A stretch of DNA of 64,000 nucleotides from Primulina eburnea. Taxonomy: Eukaryota; Streptophyta; Magnoliopsida; Lamiales; Gesneriaceae. The stretch covers positions 36,001 through 100,000 of the forward strand of contig NW_027331280.1 in the NCBI RefSeq assembly GCF_022965805.1, in the 5' to 3' direction. The translations under genes and the position numbers were made by a program. This document shows, in pieces, positions 21,951-34,358 of the stretch (position 1 is the stretch's first letter; each line of letters starts with the position of its first letter). Under the pieces are notes generated by a model. That model was given only the letters and a program-made list of their open reading frames with translations. It was not told the DNA's origin and searched no databases.

Positions 21951-23444
21951 CATCTGCTGCTGCATTAGACTTCCTTGGATAGTACTTGATTTCACAATCG
22001 AAATCCTTCAATAAATCGAGCCATCTACGTTGTCTCATATTCAACTCGGACTGTGAAAACAGGTATTTCAAGCTCTTGTGATCAGAATAGATTTCAAACT
22101 TCTCGTCGTAGAGGTAATGTCGCCATATTTCAGTGCAAATACAATGGCTGCCAATTCAAGATCATGAATAGGGTAACGAGTCTCGTGTGGCTTCAGCAGT
22201 CTCGAGGCATATGCAATTACATGTCCTCGCTGCATCAGAACACATCCTAGCCCCCTGTGAGATGCATCACAATATACAATGAAATCACTTGTACCTGAAG
22301 GGATAGTAAGCACTGGAGCACTGGTTAACCTTTTCTTCAACTCTAGGAAGATAGATTCACATGCCTCTGACCACACAAACGGAGCGTTCTTCTGAGTTAG
22401 CTGTGTAATCGGCTTTGCAATACTGGAAAAATCTCTGATAAATCACCGGTAATAGCCTGCTAGACCCATGAAACTGCGTATCTCTGGCACTGATGTCTGT
22501 TTAGGCCAACTGATTACAACCTCGCCTTTGCTAGGGTCAACAGAAATACCTTCTCCCGATACAATATGCCCAGAAACACAACTTGCTTAAGCCAGAAATC
22601 ACACTTCGATAGTTTGGCATACAATTTTTCTGCTCTCAAAGTTCTCAACACAGTCCTCAAATGGTTAGCATGATCAGCCATATTCTTTGAATATATCAAA
22701 ATATCATCGATGAATATAATCACAAAATCCTCAAGGTACTTCTGAAAGACACGGTTCATCAGACCCATAAACACAGCTGGAGCATTCGTGAAACCAAATG
22801 GCATGACAATAAATTGATAATGTCCATACCTGTTTCTAAACGATGTCTTCGGTATATCAGAATCTCGGACCCTCAGCTGGTGATACCCAGATCTCAGATC
22901 GATCTTGGAATACAGACGAACCCTGCAACTGATCAAATAAATCGTCGATACGAGGCAATGGGTATTTTTTCTTTACCGTCGCTTTATTCAGTTGTCGATA
23001 ATCATTGCAAAGTCTCATCGAACCATCCTTCTTCCGGACAAACAGTACCGGAGCACCCCAAGGAGACACACTCGGCCTAATGTAACCCTTGGCCAATAAA
23101 TCTTCAAGCTGTTCTTTCAATTCTTTCAATTCAATAGGTGTCATTCTATAGGGAGCTCGAGATATAGGACCAGTACCTGGTAGGAGATCAATACTGAAAC
23201 CTACCTCTCGGGCTGGAGGTAACCATGGAATCTCATCTGGAAATACATCCGCAAACTCGCTCACTACTGACAGATCTGCCAAAGATAAGCTCGATTTCAG
23301 TAGATCTACTGAATATACAAGGAACTCCTCTACTCCTTTCTGCAAAAATCGAATCATAGACAACACAGATATCAAGGGAATCCGAGCTCTGTAACCCTTA
23401 CCGTCGAATTTCCACTCATCAGCCATCTGGTCTGAATCTGACAA
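21951..23444 (-). pseudogene. Element D RT and RNase H
   Basis: RT is read in two frames: 22857-23444 with [38 protein letters not shown], and 22514-22936 with [18 protein letters not shown] and the active site [11 protein letters not shown]. RNase H follows in 22068-22376 ([17 protein letters not shown]) and 22000-22071 ([14 protein letters not shown]). Frame changes occur near 22900, 22450-22510 and 22070. The catalytic FIDD is intact although the whole is not translatable. Confidence 0.9.
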
Positions 23445-24906
23445 TATTCTGGAAACAATCTACAGTGGCTCTGTACTTGGTTAACATATCGATCCCAATA
23501 ATACAATCAAAATCAGACCCAAGCACAACACAGTATAACTCAATCTCATTACCCTCAAACTGCAGCATGCAATGTTTAACCGATGTCACTAATATCAAAC
23601 CACTCCCCAAAGGAGAAGAAATAGATAATAAAGCAGATAATGATTCCACAGGCAAAGCATGCATCAATGCAAAGCGTTCAGAAATGAATGTATGAGATGC
23701 ACCTGTATCTATCAATACATAAGCAGGATAACCGCAAAGAAAACAGTTATCTGCGATCAAATCATCTGGTGCATCTTGGGCCTGTTCTTCTGTCAGTGCA
23801 AATACTCGAGCCTGCTGTCTGGGAGGTTGGCTCACAGTCTGGCTCCCTCCTGGTCTCGACTGAGACTGTGCAGGTGGCGGCTGGAAGGAATGGACAGATG
23901 ATGCTTTCCTATCAGGTAGAGGTATTGATGAAGATGATCCAGCACCCTGAGATCGCTGTGACCCTCTCTGTGGATAGACTCTGGCGAAACGTCCCTGTTG
24001 TTTGCAGATATTGCATCGCCCAACCACTCACTGACACTAATCTATAGGATGTCTGCCTCCACAAGTACTGCAATACACCCCCGTATAATCTGAACTCTGA
24101 CCAGGACCCCTCTGTTGTGACCCACTGGAGCTCGATGAACTGCCACCCGACTTCTTGAACTGTTTTCCTCGGGCTTTCAGTTGATCTTTCTTGCCACTGC
24201 TACTACCACCACTCTCGAATCTGGGAGGTGGTGGAAAAGAGGGCTGTGGTGTTCTTGGAATCGGAGTAGCATATGAAAGTCCTCGTTGCTTAATCAGGCC
24301 CGCTTCCGCTCCCTTGGCTCGGTTCAAGGCATCTGAAAAGTTGTTCGGTCTGTCAGTATTCACCAAGGTAAAAATAACAGGATTCAAGCCATTGATAAAC
24401 TGATCTGCAATGGCCTCGTCATTTTCTGCAACGTGATGAGCAAATCAGAGCAATGTCGAAAACTTTGCCACATATTCTTCGATATTCAGCTGTCCCTGTT
24501 TCAGATTGGCAAACTCGGCACCTTTATCCTTTCTGTATGACACAGGAAAGAAGCGTTGATAGAAATCTGCTTTAAAGACTTTCCAAGTGATCTCTGTGCC
24601 ACGATGCTCTAACACTCTCTTTGTGGTAAACCACCAATTCTTTGCGACTTCATGCAGTTGATGGCCAATTAACTTCACTCGACGCTCATCGATATAGTCA
24701 AGAGATTCAAAAAACATCTCGATGTAATTTAACCAGCTTTTGCAATCCATAGCGCTCTCAGTACCTTTCAGTGTCGGCGGTTTGAAGGATTGAAACCGTT
24801 TCAATAGTGTCTCCATCGGTGTTGCAGTAACATCCATCGGATCATTAGAAGTACTGCCCTGTTCTGGTACCGGACGCACAGGCACTGCTGCTCTTCGAGG
24901 AGACAT
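23419..24906 (-). pseudogene. Element D gag and protease
   Basis: One minus-strand frame runs from the ATG at 24906 (MSPRRAAVPV) through the capsid region (WLNYIEMFFESLDY, HEVAKNWWFTTKRV, FKADFYQRFFPVSYRKDKG), a Ser/Gly-rich basic segment, two cysteine clusters (YCSTCGGRHPID and CNICKQQGRFARV), and the protease with AYVLIDTGASHTFISERF and CIIGIDML. The DTGA active site is intact. In-frame stops occur at about 24442-24444 and twice near 24030. No intron-like gap is present between gag and protease, unlike A and C. A frame change near 23430 leads to RT. Confidence 0.9.
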
Positions 24907-25189
24907 ATCTGATTATCAAACGGATTAGTACACAATCAATACAATCTGTCTCAGTCCTCCTCTTATCATATACCTTTGATCCAGAATCGGTTCTGATTCA
25001 TTTTATTCTCAATACATGTCGCAATCAATCAGATAAGCAAGTAACCATGTATTACCACAAGAAACATGCTTTCATATAGAACATATGTAAATCAACATAC
25101 AACTAATAGCATGCTAGCATCAACAAAGCAAGGAAGACGACTCGATCAACCCCGCTCATTCACTTCTAGTTCAGTTTAAAGGATCTATC

Positions 25190-25201
25190 GCTCTGATACC
25201 A
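25190..25201 (-). other. Primer binding site of element D
   Basis: The minus strand reads TGGTATCAGAGC, five bases after the LTR end, complementary to initiator tRNA-Met. Confidence 0.92.
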
Positions 25202-25206
25202 CCTGT

Positions 25207-26592
25207 TGTGAGGACCCGGCCTCTAAATCAATTATCTTTGGGATTAACTGGATTTTTTCTAGAAAATGGGTCATAAAAAAAACTTTCTTTTAAACATTAT
25301 AAACTATTGTATATAACCATACACATGTGATAACTCTATTTATTCCAATAAAAGTAAGTACATGTCTTGTTCCATTTCATTTATACAAACTAGTGTTATT
25401 AACAAATTACATATCACATGTAGAACATCTAGTTGTCTTCTACGCCCGAAATCACCACGTTATCCAATCTCAGTCACGCTCTCCTTGACCCTGATCATGT
25501 CCCACCTGTTGTCATGCACACATACAGACACAACAACAGCCGGATACTCCGGTGAGAACAAATCCCAGTGTAAAACATGTATGCATGCATGTCATGCAAT
25601 TAAATACAAAATCATAACACATGAATCAGTATTTATGACACATTAGTGAATACAGATAAAACTCTTCGACTCTTATTCTTTGACTCAACTCATATCTAAA
25701 TCTAGGGATCCCGGTCTGAATAAGACGTAACAATCTCCCACCTACTCTCCCAATCGGGTGGCGGTACATCTTATTCCCGGACTTCGGCCCTCTCTGTATC
25801 GAATATCTACAATAGGAGTCGATCTTCCCCTACGTACATCAATATCACCGAACATCCGGTATCTTGGCATATCTGCCAACGACTCACCTATCTCATGCAC
25901 ATTGCTATAACTCTATAAACAAGGCATAGCCATATCGAATTCTAAACAATCTAGTATATGATTTTGGGAAAATCAAATCGGATCTAATTCGAGTTGTGTC
26001 TTCCCGAATCAACATTGAATTATACCTATCGGTGTTCAATCTTTATTGATGTCGAAGTCTTGATGTCGAAGCTTGTTGATATCAATCTGAAATGGTAATG
26101 TCGAATAGCACAATATCAATCAATAACTCAACCAATAAATGTACGTATCAATATTCATTCCCGGTACATTTCGAAGGCATAACGGCGTAATCTCGCGATA
26201 CCGGTCAACTCAAAAATCAATAACAAATAATAGCAATCAAAATCTGATTTCCCCAATCATCTCAACTTCAAAACATGCTGAAATGTAATAATACTTATAT
26301 ATTTTTTAAGCTAGTAACAAGATGAGCACAAATATAGACTCGGATTCAAATTCGGTTGGCCGGATCTTGCACCAGCTAAATTCTAAGATATAAGGAACTT
26401 TGAACCTTTCATGGAAGTTCTCTCGGTGGTTTCTTTGTTGCTGTAAGGCTGAAATGAAGGATTAAACATTAAGTATGCATGGCAAGGACAAGTGTCTTAT
26501 TCTTTGGTCCGCACGTCTCGCTCTCGGCTATAATCATATCAATTCAAAATCAATAATTCTAGATTAACAGAGTCAAAATCTCGGGCATTACA
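25207..26592 (-). repeat. 5' LTR of element D (right)
   Basis: It is the partner of 18744-20285, 1386 bp. It lacks about 156 bp that lie between short CAATAA repeats in the left copy, which points to slippage or recombination between direct repeats after insertion. Otherwise the two copies differ at scattered positions only. Confidence 0.93.
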
Positions 26593-26597
26593 TTGAG

Positions 26598-27592
26598 TGC
26601 ATGAGCATGAAAGCATGATAAATTCTAAATCATTTGTGTCTTAAATAATGGAAAAAATGTATAAATGTACCTCTCCTTGAAATGGTGTTGGTGGATGCGA
26701 AAGTAGGTTGAAGGTGGCGATTTTCATATCTTGGATGGTGTCACAAATATGATGTGCTCAGAATTGATTACTAGACATGGGATCTCCATGAGAGGTCGAT
26801 TGGTTGTCTGAAGGTGAAGGAGGATCACTTGTGAGGACAATGAAGAATTGGAGGATTTTGGCAGAAGAAGATGAAGTTGAATGGTTGAAACATGATTTTA
26901 TCTTGAAAATTATAAGATAAGGTTGAAGTTGGAGAAATAACAGTTTTTCTTTTTATTTTTCTCCCCCTCCTCATATATTTTGTATTATGCATTTGAGTCC
27001 AATACTTGTAAATGAGCTAAGACAATATAGATGAGTTGTTAAACATATCCAAATTGGCCATGGGGGACAACTGTTGAGCCCAAATTGTACAAAGTCCACC
27101 AACAATGGAAGACCATTAAATGTGAAAACCATATTTCACAAGCCCGTAAAGAAGTCAATTGGCAAGCACAATGAGAGAAAGTTCATCCAAAACCTATTAT
27201 GGATGATTGTGGAAGGTGGCTGGAAATGCCATGTGGAGTTTAACAAAAACAAAAAAGAATCTGAAGTAGACTCTCGAAAAAATTCATCAAAATATGATAT
27301 CATAGTTTCTGAAAATACTCTCAATAATTTGTTCTATTATTTTCAATTTTCAGCAGTCTAGTTTCTTTAATTTTTGACATATTCATTTAGCTTTCTTGTA
27401 AAAATGTTGCTCTAGTTCATAACTACTAAATTAAATTTGATGTTATTCATAAATTTATTCTGTAATTTTCATTATATTTCTCATCCAAATTCTTAGCTTT
27501 AAAAGTCATACCGAGAGAATTATAACAAACAATCGAATCGGGACACACAATGTTTGATAGTAGAAGTCAGATCATTTTACATTTGGCATTTT
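26598..27592. other. Unassigned AT-rich stretch, possible LTR start near 27072
   Basis: This is the sequence that element D entered (it continues from 18738). No gene was recognised. At 27061-27073 the plus strand reads TGGGGGACAACTGTTGAGCC, which looks like a polypurine tract followed by an LTR start and might be the 3' LTR of the Tat remnant. No partner copy lies in the window to prove it. A plus-strand frame at 27074-27361 has no recognisable domain. Confidence 0.35.
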
Positions 27593-28042
27593 TGTGTTCA
27601 ATCAGCAAGAAACAATTATTCCAGAACCTTATGAAGTAGAAAAGCAAATATGCAAAGGATAATTATAGTGGTTTGGACTATAAATCAGTCCTACATCCAC
27701 ATGATCAAGAATCAATCTACTAACATGATTGGAGAACAAAAGTTTACAGTGATTCACTTATGCAACTCCTTATCACTCTCATTTGGGATTACACGGGAAA
27801 ACCAGAGAAAAATTGATTTTTCCCAGATCACTCAACTCTCACAGCTTCTGTGTTTTATTGCTCCTAGCTGAACCAGCAACCACCTTGATGCATTTCGTTA
27901 GGAAGACAATCTCCTTTCTTAACTGTAATGGACTACTCTAATTTCTTAGCCCATTTACCCTTGATCCAACAGCCAAGTGATAAGTCTCCCAACAGAATGT
28001 GCTGGCCCATTGGGCTTTACTGATGGTAAAGCATAAACCACA
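27593..28042 (-). repeat. 3' LTR of element E (left)
   Basis: On the plus strand it runs from TGTGTTCAATCAGC to GCATAAACCACA, 450 bp, and matches 32541-32991 closely apart from small indels. Confidence 0.88.
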
Positions 28043-28142
28043 CCAAAAATCTCACCATGGTTTAGCTTTAAGATCCTTGATCAGTTCCTCTGTTTCCTCA
28101 GATCCTCGGTATACTTCCAAAATTGATCAATTTTTAACAATG

Positions 28143-30285
28143 TCGGAACTTGGCACTCGGCACCGGCTTTGTTAATATGTCAGCCGAGTTCTCATCTGTA
28201 GAGACTTTCTTCATCTCAATCTTTCCTTATTCAACTAGGTTTCTGATTAAGTGTGATCTCACATCAATATGCTTTGAACGTTCATGATGCATAGGATTTC
28301 TGGTCAAGTGCAAAGCACATTGGCTGTCACTGAACAGAGCTACCTCCACCTTATCACTTAGTAATTCTCCAATCAATTCTTTCAACCATAGAGCTTCCTT
28401 TGTGGCTTCAGTGACGGTAATATACTCAGATTCTATAGTGGACAATGCAACAATGGGCTGGAAAGTTGCTTTCCAGCTTATCATATTTCCATAAAAACTG
28501 AATGTATAGCCAAAGATTGATCTCTTCTTGTCAAGTTCTCTTGCATAGTTAGCATCCACATATCCCACCAATTCATTTCCAGTGATGGTTTGTTCCTCGC
28601 CATACACTAAGCCTTGACTTACTGCACCTTGAATATATCTCAGAACCCATTTCACAGTCTCTTAATGAATTTTTCCAGGTTTTGAAATAAATCTGCTAAC
28701 AATGCTTGAAGCATAAGCAAGATCAAGTCTGATGCAGTTCGTTGCGTACATGAGACTCCCTGTTTCGTTAGAATATGAAATTCTCAACATAATTTCATGC
28801 TCATCTGGTGTTTTTGGGCACTGATCACTGGACAACCTAAAGTGAGTTGCCAAAGAAGTTGTGACTCCCTTTGACTTATCCATTCGAAATATTTCAAGGA
28901 CTCTCTGTATATATTCACTTTGTGATAGGTACATCTTCTTGTTGTATCTATCCCTTTTAATCTGGATGCCTAAAATTTTCTGTGTAGGTCATAAGTCCTT
29001 CATTTCGAACTCATTACTTAGTTTTTCCTTCAGTTTCAGAATTTCCTTTATGTCTTTACAAGCCATCAACATATCATCAACGTAAAGTAGTAAGAACAAC
29101 TTTCCTCCACTTAGTGTCCTCTTAAAATACACACAAATATCATATTTGCTCCTGTCAAAGGAATTTTCAATCATGAAGCTGTCAAAACGTTTATACCATT
29201 GTCGAGGGGACTGCTTTAATCTATAGAGGGATCTCTTGAGTAAGCATACTTTTCCTTCCATTCCTGATATTACATGACCTTGAGGTTTTTTCATGTAGAT
29301 GGTTTCATCGAGATTACCATGTAGGAGGCTGTCCTCACATCCATTTTGTAACGATCATGGGCCATTAGTCTGAACCAACATGGGCCTCGACCAATACCCA
29401 CGCACCACTACTGGTCATGGGTCGTTAGGATGGTCCAGCATGGGCCTCGGCCCATGTCCATGCACCGCCACTCATAGAATATATCACCCCTGGAAAGTGG
29501 TTTCTTTCGCCTCCCCCAACACTTGAACCCAAGACCTCCAGGCAGTACCTAGATTCTTAAAGTGTGGAAACTGGTAACCAGACTTTAAGAATCTAGGTAA
29601 TTATGCCTGGAGGTCTTGGGTTCAAGTGTTGGGGGAGGCAAAAGAAACCAATTTCCATGGGTGATATATTCTATGATTGGCGGTGCATGGGCATGGGCCG
29701 AGGCCAATACTGGACCATCCTAACGACCCATGACCAGTAGTGGTGCGTGGGTATGGGCCGAATCCCATGTTGGTTCAGCCTAATGTCCCATTATCGTTAC
29801 ACATTTGTTCTAATTCCAAGTCTTTTAATGATACCATGGATAGCAGGACTCTTATAGAAGTGTGTTTAACAACCGGGGAGAAGATTTCATTGAAATCAAC
29901 TCTTTCCCTTTGGGTGAACCTTGCAACTAGCCTCGATTTGAATCTTGGTTTCTCAACATCAGGGATTCCCTCCTTCTTCTTAAAGATCCATCTACGGCCG
30001 ACTAACGTTTGTCACTTTGGCAAATCCACCAATTCCCAGGTTTGTTTATTTGTGCAGAGAAGTTAATTCTTCCTTCATGGCAGATTTCCATTGTTCCCCA
30101 TCCTGGCACCTTATGGCTTCTTCATAGGTCCTTGGTTCTTGTCCACAGATATCTTCAGCCACATTCAAAGCATATGCTATTAAATCAGCATAACCAAATC
30201 TTGTTGGAGGTATTATATCTCTTCTCTCTCTATCCCTTGACAGTACATAATCATCAGGTCTGACTCAGTTCCTTGTTCCTTTGGT
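28143..30285 (-). pseudogene. Element E RT and RNase H, split by a foldback element
   Basis: RNase H is in 28227-28655 (LVGYVDANYARELDKKRSIF, ALSTIESEYITVTEATKEA) and the RT end in 28662-28934 (GSLMYATNCIRLDLAYA). The RT core at 28989-29294 has the active site LLLYVDDMLMACKD. The N-terminal RT part continues at 29807-30285 beyond the foldback, with the copia pattern around MDVKTAFLHG. Stops and frame changes are present throughout. RT copies the RNA and RNase H removes it from the hybrid. Confidence 0.87.
29347..29801. mobile_element. Foldback (long inverted-repeat) transposon in element E
   Basis: Two arms, 29347-29563 and 29582-29801, are inverted copies of each other over about 217-220 bp, with an 18-nt loop. 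The ends are TGTAACGAT and ATCGTTACA. CATTT occurs on both sides (29342-29346, 29802-29806), and removing the block plus one copy restores the copia sequence, so this is a true 5-bp target duplication. It has no coding capacity. The arms contain GGGTTCAAGTGTTGGGGGAGG, similar to a tRNA box B. I do not recognise the transposase family. Confidence 0.9.
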
Positions 30286-31196
30286 TCACTTGGTTTGTCT
30301 GCTCACATCCTGATGATTAATCAATAGGCTCCATCTTAGTATGAATATCATTCTTGTTCCTTTGCAATACAGTGAGATCATTAGTGGAATGGTCCTGAAG
30401 AAGATCATTTTCATTGAAAATGTGATGTCCCTATTTATCACGCATTTTCCAGACACTCCATCTCGGAGCCATGCTTTATAGACTTTTACCCCATCAGGGT
30501 AACCTAAGAAAATCACCTTCTTCGCCCTTTGTTCTAACTTTCCTTCATTTACATGTATATATGCAGTTGAACCAAATTATTTTAAGGTGTTCATAGGTAG
30601 CTGGTATTCCAGACCACACTTCCATAGGTGTTTTAAAACCCAAGGCAGTAGAGAGACACCTATTTATTAGATAGGCGGCGGTATTAACAGCTTCTCCCCA
30701 GAAACTCAATGGAAACTTGGCACTAGAAAGCATACATCTCACTCCTTCTAATAGAGTCCTATTCATGCGCTCGGCCAGCCCATTCTGTTGGGGAGTATGC
30801 CTCAGTGTAATTTGTCTAGCAATTTGAATGCTTCTTACATAATTTGATGAATTCCTTTTCCAAGAACTCTAATCCATTATCGGTCCTCAACCCCTTAATC
30901 CTTTTTCATGTCTGATTTTCCACCAATGTTTTATATTCCATGAACTTTTGCCTTGCCTCATTTTTATGCTTCATGGTGTAGAACCATACTCTCCTTGTGA
31001 AGCCATCAATAAATGTGATGAAATTCTTCGCACCTCCATGTGTAGGTGTTTTGGATGCACCCCAGACATCAGAATGTATATAATCTAAGATAGCTTTTGT
31101 CCTATGAACAGTCTTGGAGAACTTAACTTTAGTTTGCTTCCCATAAACACAATGTTCACAGAAATCCAGGTCACTGAGTTTGTCTCTTCCCAACAC
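30286..31196 (-). pseudogene. Element E integrase
   Basis: GAG-pre-integrase and core are in 30906-31196 (CEHCVYGKQTKVKF, DYIHSDVWG, FIDGFTRRVWFY). The middle with an NGLAER-like segment and CMLSSAKFPLSFWGEAV is in 30545-30790, and the C-terminal part with IFLGYPDGVKVYKAW is in 30286-30516. Frame changes separate the pieces. The DDE-type integrase joins cDNA to the chromosome. Confidence 0.85.
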
Positions 31197-31199
31197 TCC

Positions 31200-32499
31200 T
31201 TACTTGCTTAATTCATGAAGTCCTCGTTCACTCACATGACCCAACCTTAGGTGCCAAGGTTTTGTCTTGTCACTTGTATTCATAGCTGTAAATGCCATGT
31301 TATCTGTAAAAGTCTTTCCTTCAAGTGTGTACAAGCCATTAGTGATACATCCTTTCATGATGACCAATGCACCTTTGGTTACTGTGAACATTACATCCTT
31401 TGCTTTGAAGCAGTAACCAAGTTTGTCCAAAGCTCCAAGAGATATCAAGTTTTGTTTCAGACCACAGATGTATCTGACTTCAGAGAGTGTTTTAATAGAT
31501 CCATCGGCAAATTTAAGCTTTATGGACCCTACTCCTTCTATTCTGCAAGGCACATTGTTTCCCATGAGAACCTTGCCACCATCTACTTTGGTAAAATCAT
31601 AGAACCAATCTTTGTGCGGGCTCATGTGGAAAGAGCGCCCGGAGTCCATAATCCAGTCACTTTCTGATCTTTCTGTTGTAACTAGGAGTACGTCTGCACT
31701 TTCATATCCATCTTGGACAACAGCTACTTCCCCTACATCAGTCTCTTTGTTCTTGTATCTCTTGTTCAACTCTGGACAGTCTCTTTTAAAATGTCCCTTT
31801 TTATGACACAAGAAACACTTTCTTTTAAACTTGTTCTTTGATCTTGATCGAGTTTTGCTTCTTTGTTTAAATTCTCTTTTCTTAGTGCGGCCTCTTACAA
31901 ATGAACCTTCGGTTTGTCCCTCATTTGAGACATCAGACCTTTTGTTCAGTTCTTTTGACGTCAATGCTGAGTGTACTTTCTCCACCATGAGGGATTCTCT
32001 GCCATAGATCATGGTGTCTCTGAGATTTTCATAATTATCTGGAAGATACCGCAACAATAGCAGTGCTTGATCTTCGTCATCTATCTTAATATGTATATTC
32101 TTCAGGTCCAGAATGATATTTTTAAATTCATCCACATGATCTTCAATTGATCTTGAGTTTTTGCATCTTTAAAGTATACAGCTTCTATTTCAAGAAGAGC
32201 CGGTTTGACAATGACTTGGTCATGTACAATAGCTCCAATTTGGTCCAGATTGCAGCAGCAGTTCTGTCTTTAGAGACTTCACGCAGGACCCGATCGCTGA
32301 GACTAATAATTAAAGCACTGTGAGCTTTGGCCAACATTTCTTTCTTCTCTGAATCTTTGATCGTTGGAGGTAATTTTTCTTCTCCAAGAAGTGCATCTTA
32401 AATTCCTTGTTGAACGAGCAGAGTTCTCATCTTTAAACTCCATAACCCCAAAACATTTTTACCGGTGAATTTTTCAATATCAAATCTTACGGAACCCAT
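31200..32499 (-). pseudogene. Element E gag and protease
   Basis: The gag start at 32499 reads MGSVRFDIEKFTG, followed by damaged capsid sequence (stops near 32400 and 32165) and then a clean 311-residue frame from 32135. That frame has the ILDLKNIHIKIDDEDQALLL segment, the zinc knuckle CFLCHKKGHFKRDC, protease DWIMDSGRSFHMSP with the catalytic DSG, and the pre-integrase region PWHLRLGHVSERGL. It is the longest intact stretch of element E. Confidence 0.88.
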
Positions 32500-32522
32500 T
32501 CTTTCTTCTTGTGATCATCCTT

Positions 32523-32534
32523 GCTCTGATACCA
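32523..32534 (-). other. Primer binding site of element E
   Basis: The minus strand reads TGGTATCAGAGC six bases after the LTR end; it is complementary to initiator tRNA-Met. Confidence 0.9.
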
Positions 32535-32540
32535 ATTTGT

Positions 32541-32991
32541 TGTGTTCAATCACACAAGAAACAATTATTCCACCACCTTATGAAGTAGTAAAGCAAATAT
32601 GCAAAGGATAATTATAGTGGTTCGGACTATAAATCAGTCTTATATCCACTTGATCAAGAATCAATCTACTAAACAAAATTGGAGAACAAAAGTTTACAGT
32701 GATTCACTCATGCAACTCCTTAGCACTCTCAGATGGGATTACACGGAAAAACCAGAGAAAATTTGATTTTTCCCATATCGCTCAACTCTCACAGCTTCTC
32801 TGTTTTATTGCTCCTAGCTGAATCAGCAACAACCTTGATGCATTTTTTTAGGAAGATGATCAAATTTCTTAACTGTAATGGACTACTCTACTTTCTTGGC
32901 CCATTTACCCTTGTTCAACAGTCGAGTGACAAGTCTCCCAACGGAATGAGCTGACCCATTGGGCCTTACTGATGGTAAAGCATTAACCACA
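32541..32991 (-). repeat. 5' LTR of element E (right)
   Basis: Partner of 27593-28042, running from TGTGTTCAATCACAC to GCATTAACCACA on the plus strand, 451 bp. Confidence 0.88.
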
Positions 32992-34349
32992 CTACATGCA
33001 TGATCATGTGTCTGGCAAGCGTGCAAGTTTTCTTGATAAAAATTAGTGATACAGAAATCATAGTTACAAATGATAGTTTCAAAAATTAGAGTTTTATCAA
33101 TTGATGAATTTATAATAAGATTGATTTCAGCGATATGTGAACTTGTGAGTACGATATCCAAAAAATAAAATATAAACATTTAAGCGAAAAATCAAAATTG
33201 AGATATATGAATTTAAAGATGTTGGATTTTTTAGGGTTGCAAGTCTGAAACTGTTGAGTAGTTGTCGCAGGTATGTTGCAACACATGCTAAAACAAAGCA
33301 CGAACATAATGTAAGTTGATGTTGGAGTTGGACTCTATCTACTCAAGTAAATTTTGGCCACACACGGTAATGACGGTATATGCCAATCTTCTCCCATATA
33401 CAACGACATTCATTTTGTAATATGAACACTTTCTTGTATGAAGAATGAAAAAAGAAAATGCAACAATATGTAATGAATGAAAATACCAGTATTTTCGAGT
33501 TTTTGTGTCCTAACATCTTTCCACTATGATATAGGGATCTATTCATACTTTTACGAGAGTTGTACTGACCTTATCGCTGATAGTTGTGTCCCTCTAATCA
33601 GTTAGATCTTGATCTAATGGTGTAGATTGCATCATATTTGGCGAGTCACTGCAATTGGATCACATCTCTTGATCAGATTATGCGACCATTTGATTAGGCA
33701 ATCTGGGTCGTATCTTTTCAGGATGATCATATCCCTTGGATACAACTCTAGATCTATTAGATCTCATCGGTCACCTTGATTCAATGTTCGGATCACACCT
33801 ACTCTTGAACATCAAAACCCTTCATCGTTGTCACATAAGAAAAGGCTTCATGCTCCTCGTCCTCATGTGTGCCTCTTGCATATGTGCATTGTGTAAGAGG
33901 CTTGGTTGACTTGTCATGACATGACTTGATTTGAACTGAACAATAAATCAATACATTAAATGATATTTAAGAAATATTTTTTTTTCTAATTTTTTTCAAA
34001 CGAGTTCTTACCATTTCATTTAATGTATAAAAGAGCTTTATTTTCCAACTGTAATAACTAATTTCTCACATGCAATTCATCGACTAAGCCGGGCTCTTGC
34101 CCGTAAGGTTTTTTTTTCCAATTTATTTGGTTATGAAGAAATCTTTCTTCCTTATTTCCCTCATCCCCATTCCATTTCTGTGTATTTTTCAAAGAAAGTA
34201 ATCACACAAGTAGTGTGAGCATGTTAATAGAAAGGTAATTATTTTTGTTGATTGTGGGATTTTTATGTGTCAAAAAACTCATTTGATTTTCCTTTTTGGG
34301 ATTTATGTGTTTTTTTAAAATAAAATTTCATTTAAATGGTAAATAAGAG
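32992..34349. other. Unassigned AT-rich intergenic stretch
   Basis: I found no recognisable gene, RNA, LTR or inverted repeat. Short open frames on either strand have no domain that I recognise. T-rich runs near 34111 and 34307 could mark the poly(A) end of the minus-strand LINE that follows, but this is unclear. Confidence 0.4.
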
Positions 34350-34358
34350 TAAGTACAA

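Larger units (their letters stand above)
18744..26592 (-). mobile_element. Element D: complete-structure Tekay-like Ty3/gypsy retrotransposon, minus strand
   Basis: Left LTR 18744-20285, PPT, integrase, RNase H, RT, protease, gag, PBS and right LTR 25207-26592 are all present in the correct order on the minus strand, 7849 bp in all. Both flanks are TTGAG (18739-18743 and 26593-26597), a perfect 5-bp target duplication, so it inserted once and has not been rearranged at its ends. Two gag stops and four or more pol frame changes make it non-autonomous today. The chromodomain-like tail with EEATWETE is intact, unlike in A and C. Confidence 0.95.
27593..32991 (-). mobile_element. Element E: Ty1/copia retrotransposon (Tork-like), minus strand
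   Basis: Left LTR 27593-28042, RNase H and RT (28143-30285, split by a foldback element), integrase, protease and gag to 32499, PBS and right LTR 32541-32991. The order gag, protease, integrase, RT, RNase H is that of Ty1/copia. Flanks are ATTTT on the left and CTACA on the right, so no target duplication is visible; the ends may have been altered, or the two ends may come from different copies. Frames are interrupted throughout. Confidence 0.88.

Noticed and set aside
18898..25646. The two similar 94-codon frames at 18898-19182 and 25362-25646 as a conserved gene
   Set aside because: Both are the same position of D's two LTRs read antisense; similarity is due to the LTR pair.
29347..29801. 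Pre-miRNA or tRNA gene
   Set aside because: The hairpin is far longer than most pre-miRNAs and has a target duplication, so it is a transposon. The box-B-like motif has no box A at tRNA spacing.
33590..33860. Repeated GATC-rich stretch as a regulatory array
   Set aside because: Several GATC words occur (TTGATCTAATGG, TTGATCAGATTA) but with no constant spacing or alignable unit.
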